Shown here: in pieces, positions 24,250 to 32,835 of the stretch
Layout: the number at the start of each line of letters is the position of its first letter
Numbering within the stretch: position 1 is the first letter of the stretch
Origin: an uncultured Lachnospiraceae bacterium
GTDB lineage: Bacteria > Bacillota > Clostridia > Lachnospirales > Lachnospiraceae
DNA: 64,000 bases
Reading direction: 5' to 3'
NCBI GenBank assembly: GCA_934351255.1
Contig: CAKRJH010000001.1
Coordinates: 186,001 to 250,000 of the forward strand
Program-made: the position numbers and the translations under genes
The notes under the pieces: model-generated
The model's database searches: none
The model's input: the letters and a program-made list of their open reading frames with translations, nothing else
What the model was told of the DNA's origin: nothing

Positions 24250-25538
24250 TGGAAATTAAGCGTGATAGTTACCTTGAGCAGTTGATTTCATATCGTTTTG
24301 ACGGTTTAGTGAAAGTAATTACCGGTATTAGGAGATGTGGCAAATCTTATCTTCTTAAAAATATATATCGAGATTATCTGATTGATAACGGTGTAAAAGA
24401 GGAGCAGATTATTACGATAGAGCTTGACCTTGCAAAAGACATTAAATATCGTAACCCGCTTATTCTTTCATCGTATGTAAGAGATAAAGTGGAAAAGAGC
24501 AAAGACGAGTATTATCTTTTCGTTGATGAAATTCAAATGTCTGATGAGGTGGCTAATCCATATAATCCGGACGGTAAGAAAATTACTTTTTATGATGCTC
24601 TAAATGATTTGAGAGGTTTATTGAATTTAGATGTTTATGTAACCGGAAGTAATTCCAAAATGCTTTCTAGTGACATTCTTACTGAGTTTAGAGGACGAAG
24701 TGATGAAATAAGAGTACACCCACTTAGTTTTTCTGAGTATTATTCCGCTGTCGGTGGAGATAAAAACGAAGCATTTGATGAATATGCATTCTACGGCGGC
24801 ATGCCGCTTATCTTGTCAAGACCTAATGATACAGCTAAGATGAATTATCTTCAATCACTTTTTTCAGAAGTATATATTAAAGATATTGTGGAACGTAAGA
24901 GAATTGAAAGGCAAGATGTTCTGGAGCAGATATTAAATTTGCTTTGTTCATCAGTTGGTTCATTAACAAATCCGACTAAAATTGCAAATACTCTGAAGTC
25001 AAAGCAAGGGGGCGGTGTGTCTGCCAATACGATTCGGGCATATATCGGACATTTGGAAGATGCGTTCCTTTTTTCAGAAAGCAAGCGATATGACGTAAAA
25101 GGAAAATCCTATTTTGACTCGCCAAATAAGTATTACTGCGAGGATATCGGACTTAGAAACGCAAGAATAGGATTCCGCCAGCAGGAAATGACACATATAA
25201 TGGAGAACATCATATATAATGAGTTGAATATCAGGCAATTTTCCGTTGATGTTGGTGTTGTTTATGCAAGAACACTCAATGAAAAAGGAAGCTCGGTTCG
25301 TACTCCAAGAGAAATTGATTTTGTCGTAAATTCAGGAGGAAAACGAACATATATTCAGTCAGCGTATGCGATGCCTACTGATGAAAAAGCTGAGGTAGAA
25401 CTCAGACCATTTACGCTTACGGGAGATTCTTTCCCTAAAATTGTGGTAAGGAAAGATATTGGGAAGCGTTGGTATGATGATAACGGTATTTTGAATATCA
25501 ATGTGATTGATTTTCTTTTAGATAAGGATCTTATTTAA
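24249..25538 (+). CDS. ATP-binding protein, AAA_14 plus DUF4143
   Basis: A 429-residue ATPase of a family abundant in gut anaerobes. It has a Walker A at about residues 26-33 (GIRRCGKS), Walker B with YYLFVDEIQM (Asp 93, Glu 94), a sensor-like VYVTGSNSKML, then the EFRGRSDEIRVHPLSFSEYY block and a C-terminal DUF4143 domain that ends in a nuclease-like segment (PREIDFVVNSGGKRTYIQSA). The family's job is unclear; links to mobile elements and defence have been proposed. It has its own consensus promoter and stem-loop leader. Remnants of similar genes lie just upstream, so this is a site with repeated gain and loss of such ATPases. Confidence 0.88.
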   Translation: MEIKRDSYLEQLISYRFDGLVKVITGIRRCGKSYLLKNIYRDYLIDNGVKEEQIITIELDLAKDIKYRNPLILSSYVRDKVEKSKDEYYLFVDEIQMSDEVANPYNPDGKKITFYDALNDLRGLLNLDVYVTGSNSKMLSSDILTEFRGRSDEIRVHPLSFSEYYSAVGGDKNEAFDEYAFYGGMPLILSRPNDTAKMNYLQSLFSEVYIKDIVERKRIERQDVLEQILNLLCSSVGSLTNPTKIANTLKSKQGGGVSANTIRAYIGHLEDAFLFSESKRYDVKGKSYFDSPNKYYCEDIGLRNARIGFRQQEMTHIMENIIYNELNIRQFSVDVGVVYARTLNEKGSSVRTPREIDFVVNSGGKRTYIQSAYAMPTDEKAEVELRPFTLTGDSFPKIVVRKDIGKRWYDDNGILNINVIDFLLDKDLI

Positions 25539-25766
25539 AAGTCTGAGGCAATCACATGGAGACGAAGTCTTGTAGTCAGTCGAATAGTCACAGGGGCAGA
25601 CCGCATTAAATTTAATTGTAATATACTTGGGGGAGAGCTGGGTCTGTCGAAAGGCTGACTCAAATTTATTTAGCATCTTAGAGAAGGGGGCGGACATAAT
25701 TCAAGAATCTGCCCGCATCCTCTGCTCAATCCCACCGTCTAAAATATTCAAAACTACCCCATTTGT
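25539..25766. other. Intergenic gap with palindromic repeat between ATPase and integrase
   Basis: About 230 bp without a credible gene, between convergent genes. It contains GGGGCAGACCGCATTAAATTTAA at 25593-25614, a partner of the palindromic repeat at 23403. No clear terminator hairpin for either neighbouring gene was found. Confidence 0.45.
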
Positions 25767-26696
25767 TTATATCGAATGGATGTTAAAATCCTTACGGGGA
25801 TGTTTGGAGATAAGGATATCACGTTGTTTTGATACGGCAACATGAGTGTAGATTTCTGTGATGTTAATAGAGCTATGGCCGAGCATTTCCTGGATATATC
25901 GGATATTAACATCTGCGTCAAGGAGACTGGTTGCAAAGGTGTGACGGAACATATGCGGGGTGATATGTAATTCAATTGCGGCGAGTTTTGAATATTTAGT
26001 TATCATTCTTCGGACAGCTTGATCCGATAATGGTTTGCCAGACTGGTTTGTAAAGAAGTTCTGGCAACGTGCTATTTCGGTGAAGAATTCGGTTTTATAG
26101 TTTTCGAGTGAGCTTATTACTTCCTGGTTGCCAAGCAGAATTCGGCGTTCTTTGGAACCTTTTCCATAAATGAGGATGATACCGTCTTGAAGATTTACAT
26201 CCGTTACATTGAGCGAACAAAGTTCAGAGATTCTTATTCCGGTCGCAAACAACAGTTCACAGATGGCAGCATCCCGAATGGCGTTTTTTCTCTGGAACTC
26301 AGTTCTGGCGTTGGTTTGTTGGTTGTATATGAATTTTAAGAGATATTCCACTGTATGCAGGGGAATTGTTTTGGGGAGGATAATAGGTTCCCTGAACTTA
26401 ATCTGCATTTTATTAAATGGATTTTTGTCAATTATACCTTTATATTCAAAATAATGAAACATTGCCTTAAGAGAGGCGATTTTTCGCTTCACAGTCTTGG
26501 GCTGGTAATTCTGATGGAGGTGGGAAACATATCGCTCCAAACTATCCTGTGTGATTTCTGTTAATTTTGTTTCGGTAATATAATTGGAAAACTGTCTGAG
26601 ATCAATACTGTAAGCTTTGATCGTTTTTTTGTCTAATCGTTTTTGGTGTAAACAGTAGTCCAGATATTGGTTGATACGTAGTTGAATGTCGTTCAT
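25767..26696 (-). CDS. Tyrosine recombinase (XerC/XerD-like integrase)
   Basis: A 309-residue site-specific recombinase with an N-terminal SAM-like DNA-binding domain (residues 1-90) and a C-terminal catalytic domain with the complete active site: Arg 155 (ATGIRISELC), Lys 182 (GKGSKER), His 248 and Arg 251 (HMFRHTFATSLL), His 274 (LGHSSI) and Tyr 283 (EIYTHVAV). It cuts and rejoins DNA through a phosphotyrosine link. No adjacent excisionase, relaxase or phage gene is visible and no direct repeats marking an attachment site were found nearby. It may serve integration of the accessory island, invert a local segment, or be a relic. AAGGAGACC precedes its ATG. Confidence 0.88.
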   Translation of the reverse strand: MNDIQLRINQYLDYCLHQKRLDKKTIKAYSIDLRQFSNYITETKLTEITQDSLERYVSHLHQNYQPKTVKRKIASLKAMFHYFEYKGIIDKNPFNKMQIKFREPIILPKTIPLHTVEYLLKFIYNQQTNARTEFQRKNAIRDAAICELLFATGIRISELCSLNVTDVNLQDGIILIYGKGSKERRILLGNQEVISSLENYKTEFFTEIARCQNFFTNQSGKPLSDQAVRRMITKYSKLAAIELHITPHMFRHTFATSLLDADVNIRYIQEMLGHSSINITEIYTHVAVSKQRDILISKHPRKDFNIHSI

Positions 26697-26785
26697 GATG
26701 GTCTCCTTTGTGTTTTTTTATTGGGATAATCAGTTTTATTATAACTTTTTTGTTGGAAGTTCAGATAAAAGATATGAAGAATATA

Positions 26786-26814
26786 GTGACTTTTAAAGAA
26801 AAATGTGGTATTAT
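26786..26814 (+). promoter_or_regulatory. Likely promoter upstream of 26961 gene
   Basis: GTGACT (26786-26791), a 17-bp spacer and TATTAT (26809-26814) preceded by TGG (extended -10). The leader to ATG 26961 would be about 140 bases. No structure was recognised in it. Confidence 0.45.
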
Positions 26815-26960
26815 AATGATAGAAAGAAGCGAAGGAGAACTTTTTATTATCCGACAGTTTTGGGGTAGGGTAATTGAATATTGTCGGTGGGGTGAGATAT
26901 GTTATGGCTGATAAAATTTAATAATTCGTCACTATCATTGGTTGCCACCACTATAGAGGA

Positions 26961-27737
26961 ATGTCCATTATGATAAAAAATAATTTTGATCGCAAACAAG
27001 TATTTATTTTAATTTCGAGTCCAATATTATCGTTAATATCATTTGTTTTGATTTATTATATAGATCCATTGAATTATGGAGAACATGTATCATTAGCGGC
27101 CATACCAGCCTTTTTACTTTCAATCATTATACTTGTTATAGGACAAATTATTACAATACATAACGAGGTAGAAAAGGTTTCTGTAGATTCTGAACGAATT
27201 TATGAAACAGTCAAGAATTACTTACATGTAACCAAAATGGGCACTCCGCAAAGTGCTTGGAGATATATAATTGAAAGATTGCCTATTCTGGAATATGTCC
27301 AAAACACTTCTTTCAATTTTGAAGACGAAAATGAAGAATCAAATGAACGATTATATACAAACGATGTGTATCAACAATCTTTAAAAACAATAGCACGCTA
27401 TGTAAACAAGGGACTTAAATGGAATGATATTGGAGATGCTTCAGCAATTGAGAGGTTCCGACAAATTGCTAGTTCTGTTACAAACACTGCAAAGGGACGT
27501 TATACTTATAAATTGATAACTCAATCGGAACCTCAAATTGGCTTTATTTTATTGACATATAAGGACGGAACAATGGAAGTACTTTTTAATTGGGATTTCA
27601 GAGATATCCCTCAAGATCCAATGGTTCTTTTATCGAGGGATTCTGAAATTTATACCATGTTTGCAGCACAATACAAGGGGTTATGGAGAACTGCAGTTAA
27701 TGATTACGATAACAGTGCTACTAAATCAACTTCGTAG
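26961..27737 (+). CDS. Two-helix membrane protein of unknown function
   Basis: A 258-residue protein with two N-terminal membrane helices (about residues 14-32 and 43-64: VFILISSPILSLISFVLIYY and AIPAFLLSIIILVIGQIITI) and a cytoplasmic domain of about 190 residues (RIYETVKNYLHVTKMGTP, SAWRYIIERLPILEYVQN, VLFNWDFRDIPQDPMVLLSR). I do not recognise the family, although a membrane anchor with a sensor-like domain is a common plan in defence islands. The ribosome-binding site is weak (GAGG), and ATG 26970 is an alternative start. The last 34 bases overlap the end of the convergent methyltransferase gene, so the two transcripts are antisense at their 3' ends. Confidence 0.6.
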   Translation: MSIMIKNNFDRKQVFILISSPILSLISFVLIYYIDPLNYGEHVSLAAIPAFLLSIIILVIGQIITIHNEVEKVSVDSERIYETVKNYLHVTKMGTPQSAWRYIIERLPILEYVQNTSFNFEDENEESNERLYTNDVYQQSLKTIARYVNKGLKWNDIGDASAIERFRQIASSVTNTAKGRYTYKLITQSEPQIGFILLTYKDGTMEVLFNWDFRDIPQDPMVLLSRDSEIYTMFAAQYKGLWRTAVNDYDNSATKSTS

Positions 27738-28492
27738 AAATAACGATTTTTTAAATATATGTCCTCATTCATCCATTTGCTAAGAAATTCTGCTGAAGTA
27801 TCAGATATATGTTGACAAGTCCAAAGCATTGTCCCGTTGTAATAAGGTATAAATTCTGGGTCAAAGGGACTGATGCGTTCAAACAATTCAAAATTATACT
27901 CCATATTATTATATGGCGAATTTTGCAGAGCTGTGAAAGTCCTGTCTAAATCATAATGTCTGAATTTTTTACTGTTACCTGTTGCTACCTGAAGTTCTTG
28001 TTCGATTTTTTGCCTCATCGTGGTTGGCATTGGCCCAAATCGAATTGAGGCACCGTCGTATTGGCGTACAGCAAGTATGCCATGATTTTTTGAGGATGCC
28101 AAAGAATATATAAATGTGTCAAGATCATTTATATATGGAAAGATATTAAATGCTAAAGTTAAATCAGCATTTGGAATTAATGCAACCTCTTTTTCTATAT
28201 CTAATCTCATGAAAGATGTTTTTCGAGACCATGATTTACTTCTGGAAATTGCTATTTCTAATGATTCTATATCACTATCAATACCAATGAATTCACAGTC
28301 TTGAGGAAGAATTTCATTAAGAAGTTCTAACCATAATCCAGTTGCACAGCCTAAATCAACAATTTTCTTTGGCTGTAGTTTGGCTAACCTTTTTGCAAAG
28401 GCTGTTCTTTCAGGGATTTTTGCACGATGATGATTTAATAACCAGCTCGAATTAGCTAATGGTTTTCCTGATGAGTTTTCTTCTGAATTCAT
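27704..28492 (-). CDS. Class I SAM-dependent methyltransferase
   Basis: A 262-residue methyltransferase with the SAM-binding motif I KIVDLGCATGLWLELLNEIL, motif II acidic loop CEFIGIDSDIESLE, and a motif IV-like ADLTLAFNIFPYI. The substrate is unknown; the N-terminal NSSWLLNHHRAKIPERTAFA and the C-terminal DPEFIPYYNGTMLWTCQH segments are not diagnostic to me. ATG 28492 is preferred because GGAGGT lies 7 bases upstream; a longer frame to 28537 has no such site. Within this island it could modify DNA, a small molecule or a protein. It overlaps tail to tail with the membrane protein gene by 34 bp. Confidence 0.78.
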   Translation of the reverse strand: MNSEENSSGKPLANSSWLLNHHRAKIPERTAFAKRLAKLQPKKIVDLGCATGLWLELLNEILPQDCEFIGIDSDIESLEIAISRSKSWSRKTSFMRLDIEKEVALIPNADLTLAFNIFPYINDLDTFIYSLASSKNHGILAVRQYDGASIRFGPMPTTMRQKIEQELQVATGNSKKFRHYDLDRTFTALQNSPYNNMEYNFELFERISPFDPEFIPYYNGTMLWTCQHISDTSAEFLSKWMNEDIYLKNRYFYEVDLVALLS

Positions 28493-28836
28493 ATTTTTAC
28501 CTCCAACTAAAACCAACAGATAATAAAAAGTTCTCATTAATTTTTGGATTTGCCCTGTATTTATTTGAATGTAGAATCATCTATAGTAACGTTATTAAAA
28601 AAGCTAATAATGAAGAAATAGAGATTGATCAAAAAAGATTTTGAACGTCATAAATTAATAACAATGTTTGGCGAAAGGATAAGGCTATAATAAGTAAGGT
28701 CTTGTAATATGATATCAAAAATGATACAATGATAAAAACGAGAGGAGAAAGGTATTTTATTTGTTCCACTGTGAAATCATGAGGAAGTATGCTAAAATAT
28801 ATATTAATAATTTAGTACCAGAAGGAGACGGAGCAC
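28493..28836 (+). promoter_or_regulatory. Intergenic region with promoter of the sce7726-sce7725-RES operon
   Basis: TTGTAA (28702-28707), a 17-bp spacer and TACAAT (28725-28730) with TGA before the -10 make a good extended -10 promoter about 100 bases ahead of ATG 28837. A second weaker -10, TAAAAT (28793-28798), also with an extended TGC, lies closer. The rest of the region has no supported gene. The strong ribosome-binding site GAAGGAG lies at about 28821-28827. Confidence 0.55.
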
Positions 28837-29697
28837 ATGGAAACAAATAAGATGAGTAATTTAAACAGAATATTTACCCGCAACATGCTTCGTCATTTTA
28901 TAGAAGGAACGACAGATAACGTATATTCGTCTGTTGTTAGGCGTTATACAACCGATGCTGATCAGAAGAATAACAGAGAATTAATCAGTGAAATTTACTG
29001 CGAATTGAAGAATAATTACAGAAATGAGTATTTTTATAAGAATACGTTACTGAATAAGCTGCTTTTGGGTGTGCATAGCGTTAATACGACGACGGCGTTG
29101 ACGGAAGTTGCTATCGCAAAATCGAAAGCAGACTTCGTATTGATTAATGGTAAAGCCGTTGTATATGAGATAAAAACAGAACTTGATAATTTGGATAGGT
29201 TATGTTCTCAAATAGACGACTATTATAAGGCGTTTGATCATGTGGCTGTAGTTACTTATGAGAAGAATATACAGCAGTTACAACGTGTGCTGGGGAGTAT
29301 AGACAAACCGGTGGGTATTTATATTTTAAGAAGAAATGGGAAGTTGGGGACCATCCGGAATCCTAAAAGCTATAGGGAGGATCTTGATAAGGAGATTATC
29401 TTCAAGTTATTAAGAAAAGGTGAGTATGAAGATGTAATTTCTCAGTGGTATGGCTATTTGCCAGAGGTTACACAATTCCAATACTATGCTGCTTGCAAAA
29501 GACTGTTTTTACAAATGCCGATAGAAGAGGCATATTTACGAGTTTTAAAAATATTGAAAATGAGAGCCAAAATAGAAAAAGAGGAGTTTGTTAAGATTCC
29601 ATATGAATTGAAATTTTTAGCGTATTTTATGGGATTACAAGATGATGATTATCAGCAACTTGAAGAGTTTTTAGAACGTCGATATGGAGGTGTTTAG
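28837..29697 (+). CDS. sce7726 family protein (PD-(D/E)XK nuclease-like)
   Basis: A 286-residue protein of the sce7726 family, which is normally encoded next to a sce7725 gene, as here. Its centre carries a PD-(D/E)XK-type core: Glu 90, Asp 99 in SKADFVLING and Glu 111-x-Lys 113 in AVVYEIKTELD, with Gln 125 in the following helix, as in Mrr-like nuclease folds. The N-terminal part (about 1-80) is helical and may bind DNA or partners. The function of the family is not established. It is the first gene of a tight operon: the next start is 2 bp after its stop. The catalytic residues are intact, so an active nuclease is plausible. Confidence 0.82.
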   Translation: METNKMSNLNRIFTRNMLRHFIEGTTDNVYSSVVRRYTTDADQKNNRELISEIYCELKNNYRNEYFYKNTLLNKLLLGVHSVNTTTALTEVAIAKSKADFVLINGKAVVYEIKTELDNLDRLCSQIDDYYKAFDHVAVVTYEKNIQQLQRVLGSIDKPVGIYILRRNGKLGTIRNPKSYREDLDKEIIFKLLRKGEYEDVISQWYGYLPEVTQFQYYAACKRLFLQMPIEEAYLRVLKILKMRAKIEKEEFVKIPYELKFLAYFMGLQDDDYQQLEEFLERRYGGV

Positions 29698-29699
29698 AT

Positions 29700-30623
29700 A
29701 TGTATTTTCCTTATTTAAGAGGACGGCAATATGAGTTGATTGCATTGCGTGAATTAGTTGAGAAAAATGCGTTGAGTAGTAAAATCATACCGATTATAGA
29801 ACCAGTAAAATTATCCTCGACACTTGTTAAGACGATAGAAACTTATGGAGAAAATAACAGACAACTTGCTTTCATTACGAACCCTGCTGTGGGAACTTTT
29901 GGTAGTGACAAAGAAGAAGCAAAAAATCAAAAAATAAGAGAAAATTTATCCGAAAGTTTAAAGAAAAATCACAATATTCTTTATATGTATTTGCTGAAAG
30001 AAAATTCAGAACCGGAGGAGTTTCTTTCAAAATATGCGGATAATATGGGAACGATTTGCAATAACAAGGATGACATTCTTGTCTATAACACATATTTTTC
30101 GACAACAGATGTTAAATATAATTTGATACCAGATGAAAGCGGTTTTAGAAGAAAAATAGACAAAAATAGAGTATTACTGGCAGATAAATTTAATAAGCAG
30201 GAAAGGAACAATGATTATATAGAGATTGACGATGAGCCGTTTTCAGAAGATCACCTGTATTATTCGGACGATGGATATGAAGGATTTGCGGATTATTCTG
30301 TCGTTGGTGCCGAATATAGTGAAACGGGATTTGCACCATATGCGGTTGCAATACATATTGTTTATTTTGACACAGATAATAGTTTGCGTATAAAGCATTT
30401 TGTGTCTGATTCGAATGATGATATTAGTGATCCTGCAGGAAAATTTAAGGAAGCATTATCTAAATTAGTGGCCTGGAATAGGGAAAAGCAACTTGATACG
30501 CTTGCCATGAAAGAGTTTGAGGACTTGTATCGTCGGGAGGCGTATCCGGGGCTGGGTCCGGTGAAAAAATTATCTATTATGCACCATTTAGAATTGATGG
30601 GCAAATATTTGGATGAGGAGTAG
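29700..30623 (+). CDS. sce7725 family protein (phage beta-protein-like)
   Basis: A 307-residue protein of the sce7725 family. It begins MYFPYLRGRQYELIALRELV followed by KIIPIIEPVK, which resembles the start of the phage-associated 'Beta protein' family (a Y-P-x-L-x-G-x-x-x-E-x-x-AL pattern, then P-x-IE). The rest has alternating strands and helices, with EGFADYSVVGAEYSETGFAP as a recognisable conserved block. The molecular role is unknown; a TIM-barrel-like fold is my guess. It starts 2 bp after the sce7726 gene and ends 3 bp before the RES gene, so the three products are probably made in fixed proportion and may act together. Confidence 0.8.
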   Translation: MYFPYLRGRQYELIALRELVEKNALSSKIIPIIEPVKLSSTLVKTIETYGENNRQLAFITNPAVGTFGSDKEEAKNQKIRENLSESLKKNHNILYMYLLKENSEPEEFLSKYADNMGTICNNKDDILVYNTYFSTTDVKYNLIPDESGFRRKIDKNRVLLADKFNKQERNNDYIEIDDEPFSEDHLYYSDDGYEGFADYSVVGAEYSETGFAPYAVAIHIVYFDTDNSLRIKHFVSDSNDDISDPAGKFKEALSKLVAWNREKQLDTLAMKEFEDLYRREAYPGLGPVKKLSIMHHLELMGKYLDEE

Positions 30624-30626
30624 TTT

Positions 30627-31727
30627 ATGGTAATATGCGAAAGATGTTTTTGCGATACAGAGGTTATCGGCGTTATTCAAAGTAAGAACGTGATCGGGGA
30701 GTGTCCACTTTGCAAAAGCAAAAAGGTGTGTATATATGATACGGATCTATATGAGGATCTGACCTCAATGTTTGAAGAGATGGTCGGCATGTATACACCG
30801 ATTTCGATGCTGCCCGATTCCTATCCGAGATCGGATACTCGCATGTTGAAAAGTGAATTAATTCATAACTGGAGCATTTTTCAAAATAAAACTGAAGCAG
30901 AAGCGTATGACATCATTACTGCGATATGCAAAGAAAAGTATGAGGAAAATGCAGAGCTGTTTGATCAGCCGGTTGGCATTTGGGAACTATATGATCAGGA
31001 GTATTTGTCTGGACATTCCCTTTTGACCACAAATTCCTGGAATGATTTTGTGGAGGCTTTAAAAACCAGAAATCGATTTCATACTCATTATATAGATTTA
31101 GATTTATTGGAACGCTTTTGTTCATATATTCGCAAACCATATAAAGCAGGAGCGGTGTTTTATAGAAGTAGAATTTCCACCCAGGAAGGAGTTTCTCGGG
31201 ATGAAATCGGAGCACCCTCCGTTGATAAAGCTGTAGATGGAAGGGCAAATGCAAGAGGAATCAGGTGCCTGTATTTAGGGGATAGTGCCGAGACTACGAT
31301 ATATGAGGTTCGGGCTGGTGCATATGATTATGTGACGGTAGGAAAGTTTAAATTAAAAAAGGATATTATTGTTGTTGATTTAAAGAAAATTAATCAGATT
31401 AGTTTATTTACTGAGGAATTAGATTGCTTGGAATACGCGATTAATAAAGAGCATCTCAATAAAATCAATGAAGAGATGGGGAAAATTATGAGACGGAGTG
31501 ATAGTACCTTAGATTATGTTCCAACCCAATATATCACAGATTTCATTAAAAGTATTGTACATGAAGGGAAAGCAGAATATGCTGGCATAGAATATAATAG
31601 TGTGATGCATAGCGGAGGATATAATTTGGCGGTATTTGATCCGGACTTGTTCGAGTGTGTAGAGGCCGAAGTATATAGAATAGATATGATTGATTATAAA
31701 AAACATGTTGAGTTCACATCAAGGTGA
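30627..31727 (+). CDS. HEPN/RES N-terminal domain and RES-domain protein (putative NAD+ phosphorylase)
   Basis: RES-domain toxins such as the MbcT/Res group destroy cellular NAD+. This 366-residue protein has a Cys4 zinc-ribbon-like start (Cys 4, 7, 26, 29), a helical middle typical of HEPN/RES N-terminal domains (about 40-150), and a C-terminal RES domain with the named residues: Arg 180 in GAVFYRSRIS, Glu 222 in CLYLGDSAETTIYEVRAG, and Ser 325 or 329 in YNSVMHSGGYNLAVFDPD. All expected positions are present, so an active enzyme is plausible. There is no Xre-type antitoxin beside it, unlike classic RES toxin pairs. Instead it is the third gene of the sce7726-sce7725 operon, 3 bp after its neighbour. 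Confidence 0.83.
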   Translation: MVICERCFCDTEVIGVIQSKNVIGECPLCKSKKVCIYDTDLYEDLTSMFEEMVGMYTPISMLPDSYPRSDTRMLKSELIHNWSIFQNKTEAEAYDIITAICKEKYEENAELFDQPVGIWELYDQEYLSGHSLLTTNSWNDFVEALKTRNRFHTHYIDLDLLERFCSYIRKPYKAGAVFYRSRISTQEGVSRDEIGAPSVDKAVDGRANARGIRCLYLGDSAETTIYEVRAGAYDYVTVGKFKLKKDIIVVDLKKINQISLFTEELDCLEYAINKEHLNKINEEMGKIMRRSDSTLDYVPTQYITDFIKSIVHEGKAEYAGIEYNSVMHSGGYNLAVFDPDLFECVEAEVYRIDMIDYKKHVEFTSR

Positions 31728-31757
31728 TAAAAGGTACAGGAGATAGGGAATAAGCCC

Positions 31758-32621
31758 ATGAACAACGAATTATTTAATCCCCCTTCCCTTTCCGTCAGGT
31801 CTGCCAGAGTGATCTACACGCCGTCGGCCTTTGCGCGTACTTCTCTTCTGCATCTGCAGGAGGCGGGTTCTTTACAGGCGGTCAGGCCACATACATCGAC
31901 GAGGGACAATCTTGTCTCATATCTGTGTTTTCTTGTAGTATCGGGAAGTGGAAAGCTGGTATATGGGGGACAGACGTACGAATTGAATACGGGAGACTGT
32001 GTGTTTATCGACTGTCGCCGTCCATACAGTCACAGCACGCAGGAGGATCTGTGGAAATTGCAGTGGTGCCATTTTTATGGCCCATATCTGCCGGGGATTT
32101 ACGACAAATACAGGGAACGTGGAGGTCTGCCGGTGTTTCATCCCAGGGATCCGGGGGCGTTGCAGTTCCTGTTGAAGGAACTGTTTGAACTGGCTTCTTC
32201 GGAGGATTATATCCGGGACATGCGGATCAATGAGAAGCTGAGCAGTCTGTTGACGATTCTGATGGAGCAGTCCTGGCATCCGGAGACGGTGAAGGTCTCA
32301 CGCAAACGCAGGGAACTGGTAGAGATCAGGGAATATCTGGACGGACATTATACGGAGAGGATCAGTCTGGATGATCTGGCGGGCAGATTTTTCATTGACA
32401 AATATTATCTTTCCAAGATTTTTAAGGCGACGTATGGCACGACGGTCAAGAGCTATCTGACGGCCAGAAGGATTACGAGGGCGAAGCAGCTGCTGCGTTT
32501 TTCGGATCAGACGATGGAGGAGATTAGTGCTCAGATCGGGATGCAGGACGCCAATTATTTCAGCAGGATTTTCCGAAAGGTGGAGGGAATCAGTCCCAGT
32601 GAATATCGAAAGCAGTGGTGA
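31758..32621 (+). CDS. AraC family transcriptional regulator
   Basis: A 287-residue regulator with an N-terminal cupin-like sensor domain (about residues 30-130: LVVSGSGKLVYGGQTYELNT and GDCVFIDCRRPYSHST) and a C-terminal pair of helix-turn-helix motifs (ISLDDLAGRFFIDKYYLSKI, then MEEISAQIGMQDANYFSRIF and KVEGISPSEYRKQ), the AraC signature. It probably responds to a sugar. It is followed by a strong terminator, so it is not co-transcribed with gmd, and whether it controls the GDP-fucose genes is open. Base composition jumps here to about 50% GC, which marks the end of the AT-rich island. Confidence 0.9.
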   Translation: MNNELFNPPSLSVRSARVIYTPSAFARTSLLHLQEAGSLQAVRPHTSTRDNLVSYLCFLVVSGSGKLVYGGQTYELNTGDCVFIDCRRPYSHSTQEDLWKLQWCHFYGPYLPGIYDKYRERGGLPVFHPRDPGALQFLLKELFELASSEDYIRDMRINEKLSSLLTILMEQSWHPETVKVSRKRRELVEIREYLDGHYTERISLDDLAGRFFIDKYYLSKIFKATYGTTVKSYLTARRITRAKQLLRFSDQTMEEISAQIGMQDANYFSRIFRKVEGISPSEYRKQW

Positions 32622-32666
32622 AAACCACTGCTTTTGAGGATTACAGGAAAATAGTTATATCGTAGT

Positions 32667-32700
32667 AAGAAAGGGCAAAACGTGGGTTTTGCCCTTTCTT
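32667..32700 (+). terminator. Terminator after AraC gene
   Basis: AAGAAAGGGCAAAA (32667-32680) and TTTTGCCCTTTCTT (32687-32700) form a perfect 14-bp stem with a 6-base loop. The stem can act in either direction. It separates the AraC gene from the GDP-fucose locus. Confidence 0.85.
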
Positions 32701-32835
32701 ATGGAATGGGAAATCAAAAACCAATTTTGTGCTAATATAGTTCGAATTATGATATTTCAAAGGAAAATATGTTTCGTTAAAATATGCTTGTTTGATTAAC
32801 TTTTGATCTATGTATTATAGGAAAGGATTTGCAGT

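Noticed and set aside
25767..26696. Integrase gene as part of a complete integrative element with attachment sites
   Set aside because: No excisionase, relaxase or phage gene adjoins it and no direct repeats near tRNA-like sequence could be identified, so only the gene is reported.
26708..26911. A 67-codon + strand frame beginning with hydrophobic residues upstream of 26961
   Set aside because: No ribosome-binding site, and it runs through the promoter region; the second half lacks coding character.
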